Positions 6,149 to 10,099 of a DNA stretch of 10,099 nt are shown here, in pieces (position 1 is the first letter of the stretch; each line of letters starts with the position of its first letter). Source of the stretch: DATEMK01 sp035275625 (lineage in GTDB: Bacteria; Bacteroidota; Bacteroidia; AKYH767-A; OLB10); assembly GCA_035275625.1 (NCBI GenBank), contig DATEMK010000611.1, positions 1 through 10,099 on the forward strand, read 5' to 3'. The translations under genes and the position numbers were made by a program. Under the pieces are notes generated by a model, which was not told where the DNA came from, ran no database searches, and was given only the letters and a program-made list of their open reading frames with translations.

Positions 6149-7531
6149 TCAAAGAGACTCTAAAAATTTAATAAGTGCATCACGTTCTGTTTTTGAAAAG
6201 TTTTTAACGGCATTTTTTGATTGCTCTGCTTCTCCCCCATGCCACATGACAGCTTCCATCAATGAACGCGCCCTCCCGTCATGCAGGTAATTATTATGTC
6301 CGTTAATTTTATTTGTCAGGCCAATTCCCCATAGAGGGGATGTACGCCATTCATTTCCTGTTGCCAGAAAATCCGGGCGGTTATCAGCTAAATCATTTCC
6401 CATATCATGTAACAGCATATCTGTGTAAGGAAAAATTGCCTGGTTGGAAATTTCAGGAAAGGCAACATCTGCTTTTGTTTTCATCATCGGAATATGACAG
6501 GAAGAACATTGTGCTTGTTTAAATAATTTTTTCCCCATGAGCACCTGTTGGTCATCAGCATTTCTTCGCGCAGGAACTGCAAGCGTACGAATATAAAATG
6601 CGACAGCATGCAGCAGGCTGTCTGAAATCTCAACATCATCATTCCTGTTATCATCTTGCATTTGTCCGTCACAACTTTCTTTTGGAAAAATGAAACTTGT
6701 AATTCCCATATCTTCACTGTATGCTCCTGCGGTTTGCTGAAGCAAATTAGGATTGTTTGCCTTCCATCCGAATCTTCCCAAAACAGTTTGCTGCTTCACA
6801 GCATCCCAGACATAATTAGGTTTACCTGAAATACCGTCACCATTTGCGTCCTGTTCATCCGCATTTTTTAAAATGTTTGCCTCATCAATTGCTTCCAGCA
6901 ATCCCAGGCCAAAAACAGGTGGTGCAACACGCGGTGAAAGCATAAAATTCCCAGGCAGCGGAATGTAGACATTAATTAAATTGTATTGCGGTTCCCTTAA
7001 ATTATATGTTTCGCCATCAGCAAACCCGTAAGTAGATTCGTTATAAGAAATTTGCACATCTGCTTCGGAGTGCGTTCCAAATGTTGCACGCTGCTGCAGC
7101 TGTCCGCCAAAACCGGGAACAGGATTTGGGCCGCCATATTCATTACTGCCCGGAATGCTGACACGAATTAACATAGAACTTAGTTGCTCTGCCGCTGAAA
7201 ATGGCGGACGACCTCTCCCATCTGCAATATGACATGATGAACAGGAAACATTGTTAAACACAGGTCCCAACCCGGGACGAACGGGTGCAGGAGCACTTAC
7301 AAAAGTTGCTTCAAACTGAGCATCACCTAAACCATGCACCTGGCTTTTATCCCCGCTTAGCATGGGAAACATGGCGCTGAAAGCTCCGGCAGATTCATCA
7401 AAAACCGTCTGGATGCCACCCGAAAGCCATTCATTGTAATCCTCTTCTTCCCGTAACTCCGGTTTTCTGCATGACTGGGCAACGGCTATAAAAATTACTA
7501 TGATTGAAACAATAAAAAAGTATTTTCTCAT
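6149..7531 (-). CDS. Di-heme c-type cytochrome lipoprotein, DUF1111 (di-heme oxidoreductase/"thiol oxidoreductase") family
   Basis: A 460-residue exported redox protein. Residues 1-20 form a lipoprotein signal with a lipobox ending at C21 (AVAQSC). Two haem c attachment motifs, both CSSCH, lie at 97-101 and 342-346. A DANGDGISG stretch (228-236) looks like a Ca2+-binding loop. The end carries the family's LHDGRARSLMEAVMWHGGEA block (416-435). The family is distantly related to MauG and di-heme cytochrome c peroxidases; its physiological reaction is poorly known, and the old name thiol oxidoreductase is not well supported. Charged residues directly after C21 (RKPELREEED) could allow surface display in Bacteroidota. 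It is the last gene of the porin-Rieske-imelysin cluster, 13 bases after the imelysin gene. This partnership of imelysin and DUF1111 also occurs, as I recall, in proteobacterial iron-regulated loci, which favours a role in metal acquisition. Confidence 0.93.
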   Translation of the reverse strand: MRKYFFIVSIIVIFIAVAQSCRKPELREEEDYNEWLSGGIQTVFDESAGAFSAMFPMLSGDKSQVHGLGDAQFEATFVSAPAPVRPGLGPVFNNVSCSSCHIADGRGRPPFSAAEQLSSMLIRVSIPGSNEYGGPNPVPGFGGQLQQRATFGTHSEADVQISYNESTYGFADGETYNLREPQYNLINVYIPLPGNFMLSPRVAPPVFGLGLLEAIDEANILKNADEQDANGDGISGKPNYVWDAVKQQTVLGRFGWKANNPNLLQQTAGAYSEDMGITSFIFPKESCDGQMQDDNRNDDVEISDSLLHAVAFYIRTLAVPARRNADDQQVLMGKKLFKQAQCSSCHIPMMKTKADVAFPEISNQAIFPYTDMLLHDMGNDLADNRPDFLATGNEWRTSPLWGIGLTNKINGHNNYLHDGRARSLMEAVMWHGGEAEQSKNAVKNFSKTERDALIKFLESL

Positions 7532-7544
7532 TGCAATTTCAAGC

Positions 7545-8609
7545 TTAGTTTATTTTCTGCTGAACCAATGACATTAAATCATTTTCAAGAACGGCCTTCA
7601 ATTCTTTAATAGCATTTTGAGCATTTGTAATTTGAACAGGCTGCGAAAAAATAGCAGCCCCGAAAGGATCGGTAATATTGCCGAGAGCTGCAATTGCATT
7701 TGCAATTTTTTGTTTTATGGTTCCATCTAAAGACAAATTATATTGCTTCACAAAATCTTCCATCCCTATTCCGTCTGCAGAATATTTTCCTGAATAAACA
7801 TTTTCAACACTTTTAATATTGTTTGTAAAATCAACAATAGAATTTTTTGAAAATGGTGATTCTTCGAGTGAAGGATCCTGGTTTACGAATGGTTCTTCCA
7901 TTTTACCGTTAGCAACTTCATCACAAATCCCTGCCATTGCTGAAACTAATTCTTCAAATGCTGCACGTTTGGTTGTATATACACTGCTGCTTTGCCCTGC
8001 ATTCACAAATTGGTTATGATAATTATTCGTTGTTAATGGGTTCCACTGGTCAGCAACCTGTGCAGTTAACTTTTTTAAATTATTTGCAAGGGCTATCAAA
8101 AAATCTTTTTGTCTTTGTGTAAAATCGGCTGCCACTTTATTTCCATTTGAGCCGTATAGCAGGTATTCAACCGGATGAAATCCACGTAATGCATCTTCCA
8201 GGTTATCAATAAATCCTTCGGTAAAAACCGCAGAGCTATTTAAAATGGAATCAAGATCAGTATAGTTAACAGGCCAGGTGTCAATCCGGGGATCAATGTT
8301 TTCAGTACTTACAGGTCCGAACAAAAATCCTTCCGATTGCTCCCATGCAGCCCGTGAATTTTTCCAATTTTGTTTACAAGTATTCAAATCAGCATTTGTA
8401 TTTGATGTGTTGAATTGTTGAATGGAATTATATAAAAGATTTGTTTTCGAGTTAAGATCATTATAAGTCGCCTGGGCAACATTCAGAGAAAAACTGCTTA
8501 AGACTTCAGGATTCGGTGTTATAATTTCTTCTTTATCTTTTTTGCAACCGTTGATAACCGCCAAAAAGCAAACCAGGAATAATTCTATTTTTATTTTTGG
8601 ATGGACCAT
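7545..8609 (-). CDS. Imelysin-family lipoprotein (peptidase M75-like, IrpA/EfeO-related), putative metal-binding protein
   Basis: A 354-residue exported protein with a lipobox ending at C22 (LAVINGC). The hallmark GxHxxE motif is present as GFHPVE, G143 to E148. The stretch AAWEQSEGFLFGPV (87-100) and DPRIDTWP (106-113) are also typical of the family, and the helical Asn/Gln/Lys-rich remainder fits its two helical-bundle fold. Imelysins were first described as peptidases, but known members lack that activity in good assays and are linked to iron or other metal uptake; EfeO of the EfeUOB iron system shares the domain. KKDKEE after C22 is an acidic and lysine-rich tail that may act as a surface-export signal. 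The start ATG lies 13 bases after the Rieske gene stop, and the di-heme gene starts 13 bases after this stop, so the three are very probably co-transcribed. The metal is not determined. Confidence 0.93.
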   Translation of the reverse strand: MVHPKIKIELFLVCFLAVINGCKKDKEEIITPNPEVLSSFSLNVAQATYNDLNSKTNLLYNSIQQFNTSNTNADLNTCKQNWKNSRAAWEQSEGFLFGPVSTENIDPRIDTWPVNYTDLDSILNSSAVFTEGFIDNLEDALRGFHPVEYLLYGSNGNKVAADFTQRQKDFLIALANNLKKLTAQVADQWNPLTTNNYHNQFVNAGQSSSVYTTKRAAFEELVSAMAGICDEVANGKMEEPFVNQDPSLEESPFSKNSIVDFTNNIKSVENVYSGKYSADGIGMEDFVKQYNLSLDGTIKQKIANAIAALGNITDPFGAAIFSQPVQITNAQNAIKELKAVLENDLMSLVQQKIN

Positions 8610-8622
8610 ATTAGTTTTTTAA

Positions 8623-9048
8623 TTAAAGATTAATAATTATTAAATCATTTTGCAATTGAGTCGTAAATTTTTTTAGCGGTTGCGATGCCGGCTCATAAGT
8701 AACATTACCATCCAAATCAAAACGGCTGCCGTGTGCAGAACAGTATAAACCGCTTTCACTTGCATTTAATGGATTATTCCTGTGAGTACATCGCATAAGC
8801 AGCGCTGTATATTGAACTTCAGAATTTTTAACCAGCAAAATATCATCATTCAGCTTTGAACTCCTGATAATTTGTATTTTTTTATCTGCAAAAGATATTG
8901 CGGGAATCTTTATTTGATTGCCGTCCATTTCCGTTTGTATCACAGCAATTGTTTTACACCCGCTTAACCCTGGTGCAAAAACGCTTATTACGAGTGTTCC
9001 TATGCATGCCTTGCAGGTTGTTTCAATAAACTCTCTTCGCGATTTCAT
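8623..9048 (-). CDS. Rieske [2Fe-2S] lipoprotein with a Tat-type signal
   Basis: A 141-residue electron-transfer protein. The cluster ligands fit the C-x-H ... C-x2-H pattern: C87 and H89 in CTHRNN, C103 and H106 in CSAHGSRFD. The second cysteine pair that forms the disulfide in bc1-type Rieske proteins is absent, so the site resembles dioxygenase-type ferredoxins. The N-terminus has SRREFIE, close to the Tat motif S-R-R-x-F-L-K, followed by a hydrophobic stretch and a lipobox ending at C31 (GLSGC). I chose the ATG at 9048, which lies one base after the porin stop (TGA at 9052-9050) and puts the twin arginine at residues 4-5. A start at 9066 would add six residues and overlap the porin gene by 17 bases. 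Both readings imply translational coupling. It may pass electrons to or from the di-heme protein, which is inference. Confidence 0.92.
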   Translation of the reverse strand: MKSRREFIETTCKACIGTLVISVFAPGLSGCKTIAVIQTEMDGNQIKIPAISFADKKIQIIRSSKLNDDILLVKNSEVQYTALLMRCTHRNNPLNASESGLYCSAHGSRFDLDGNVTYEPASQPLKKFTTQLQNDLIIINL

Positions 9049-9049
9049 T

Positions 9050-10099
9050 TCAGAAATTATAACCAATCCCTATATTTACAAAACTATTTGTGTTAAAATA
9101 TTTTGGCGCCTGCGGGAAAGGATTCACCACCAATGCAGGATTCGGATCACCCGTTTTTCTGAAAACATAATCCAGCTTAACCGCTACACCGGCAGTTGGA
9201 ATAAATGTAAAACCTGTTACAAAGTATTGCTGTTTCAACAAACCGTTTTCAATCCCGTTTACTGGAATTTTATAATTAAGATTAAAATTTTCATAACGCA
9301 AAAAGAAATCAAGTTTTTTATTTTTTGACGGAAGTAAATCATAAGCGATCTCACCATAACCACCAAACATAGTTTCAGCAGTATTGCTTGCATAAGCGAG
9401 ATTTATTTTATCCGCATCAGGAATTTGAATTGCAGATACGAGAGCCCTTAATGAAAACTGTCCTTTAATATACTGAATATTGAACTCGCCTAACGCTACA
9501 GGAGTGCCGAAAATTCCTGAATTAAGCTGAAGGCTGTCTGCTTCACGGGCGCTTAATCCTGTACTTCCGCCATAATAAGCAGAAAGTTGCATTTTCACAT
9601 TACCAATAAAATATTGGAGCGATCCGCTAACAGCAAGATTGGAAGCTGTTGCATCACTACCTTCAAACCTTCCTTCCCGGATACCCGATCCGTTTTCAAA
9701 AGCAGCGGAATTTAATCCGTTCATTACTGCAAGAGAATAATTCAACCCTGAAAATTTGTCTGAAGATCCATATAAGCCAACTCCCAGCTCACGCCAGATA
9801 GAAGGAATTAACAGCGTTTCTATAAAAGGACGGTCATTTCCATTAAAGGTTGTCGGTAAATGATTTTCATTAATGATTCCGATACGCGGAATAAACAGAC
9901 CTGCCTGCAGATAAATATTTTTTTTCAGATCAAATTTCAGGTAGGCTTGTTCTAAAGATATTTCGCCTCCGGGTTCGCCACCTTCCACTTTTGCATCTTC
10001 AATTTCAGTTTCGGAAAAAAAAGAAATATTGTTGCTGAATTTATGCCCGACAAATAAAACAATTCGTGTGAGATTTGCACGGCCTGTTTTATATCTTAA
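9050..10099 (-). CDS. Outer-membrane porin (Porin O/P-like beta-barrel), 5' end beyond the window
   Basis: The frame stays open from the right edge to the TGA at 9052-9050, giving 349 residues of the C-terminal part; signal peptide and start lie outside. The GTG at 9988 is inside the gene and is not the start: codons upstream of it remain in frame and encode barrel-like sequence, including LTRIVLFVGHKFS and FFSETEIEDAKVEGG. Alternating polar and hydrophobic strands, many Tyr and Phe, and a C-terminus ending in Phe (IGIGYNF) are typical of an outer-membrane barrel. The blocks AGLFIPRIGIINENH and PSIWRELGVGLYG match what I recall of Bacteroidota phosphate-selective-porin-like (OprO/P) proteins. 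It is the first visible gene of the cluster; the next gene begins one base after its stop. Substrate is unknown; passage of small metal complexes or anions would fit the neighbours. Confidence 0.88.
   Translation of the reverse strand, partial: LRYKTGRANLTRIVLFVGHKFSNNISFFSETEIEDAKVEGGEPGGEISLEQAYLKFDLKKNIYLQAGLFIPRIGIINENHLPTTFNGNDRPFIETLLIPSIWRELGVGLYGSSDKFSGLNYSLAVMNGLNSAAFENGSGIREGRFEGSDATASNLAVSGSLQYFIGNVKMQLSAYYGGSTGLSAREADSLQLNSGIFGTPVALGEFNIQYIKGQFSLRALVSAIQIPDADKINLAYASNTAETMFGGYGEIAYDLLPSKNKKLDFFLRYENFNLNYKIPVNGIENGLLKQQYFVTGFTFIPTAGVAVKLDYVFRKTGDPNPALVVNPFPQAPKYFNTNSFVNIGIGYNF

Noticed and set aside
8918..9328. Plus-strand 136-codon open frame across the Rieske-porin junction
   Set aside because: It is antisense to two real genes and its composition is not protein-like; no motif supports it.
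9986..9988. GTG as the start of the porin gene
   Set aside because: The frame remains open and barrel-like up to the window edge, and no signal peptide follows this GTG, so it is an internal Val codon.

Overview
The window looks like chromosomal core DNA of a member of the Bacteroidota, probably near Chitinophagales, Sphingobacteriales or Cytophagales. The basis is AT-rich DNA, perfect or near-perfect matches to the Bacteroidota -7 promoter element TAnnTTTG, weak or absent Shine-Dalgarno sequences, a citrate synthase of the mitochondrial-like type, a Bacteroidota-style porin, lipoproteins with charged residues after the lipidated cysteine, and a small secreted protein that resembles the C-terminal domain of the gliding/type IX secretion protein GldM. 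Genus or species cannot be read from this sequence.

Layout. Positions 1-382 (minus strand) hold the 5' part of a PlsC-type acyltransferase of phospholipid synthesis, cut by the left edge. A 226-base divergent intergenic region follows, with the enolase promoter. On the plus strand come enolase (609-1898), a small basic single-pass membrane protein of unknown function (1922-2230), citrate synthase (2349-3662), a small secreted GldM-C-like protein (3709-4137) and a UbiD-family decarboxylase (4234-6147, TTG start). The decarboxylase meets the next gene tail to tail, with one base between the two stop codons. From 6149 to the right edge the minus strand carries a tight four-gene cluster, read from right to left: a porin (cut by the right edge), a Rieske [2Fe-2S] Tat-type lipoprotein, an imelysin-family lipoprotein and a di-heme cytochrome lipoprotein (DUF1111 type). 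Gaps in this cluster are 1, 13 and 13 bases, so it is very likely one operon whose promoter lies outside the window.

How the genes work together. The plus-strand half is mostly central metabolism: enolase feeds phosphoenolpyruvate towards pyruvate, citrate synthase opens the TCA cycle, and the UbiD-family enzyme probably acts in quinone (menaquinone) or other aromatic-acid decarboxylation. These neighbours need not be co-regulated, since eno, gltA and ubiD each have a plausible promoter of their own. The minus-strand cluster is the most interesting part. It combines an outer-membrane channel, two redox proteins (Rieske and c-type di-heme) and an imelysin, a family linked to iron handling, all exported. 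I infer a cell-envelope module for metal (probably iron) capture coupled to redox chemistry, but the substrate cannot be read from the sequence.

No RNA genes, insertion sequences, CRISPR arrays or prophage genes were seen. No gene-free stretch exceeds 300 bases.
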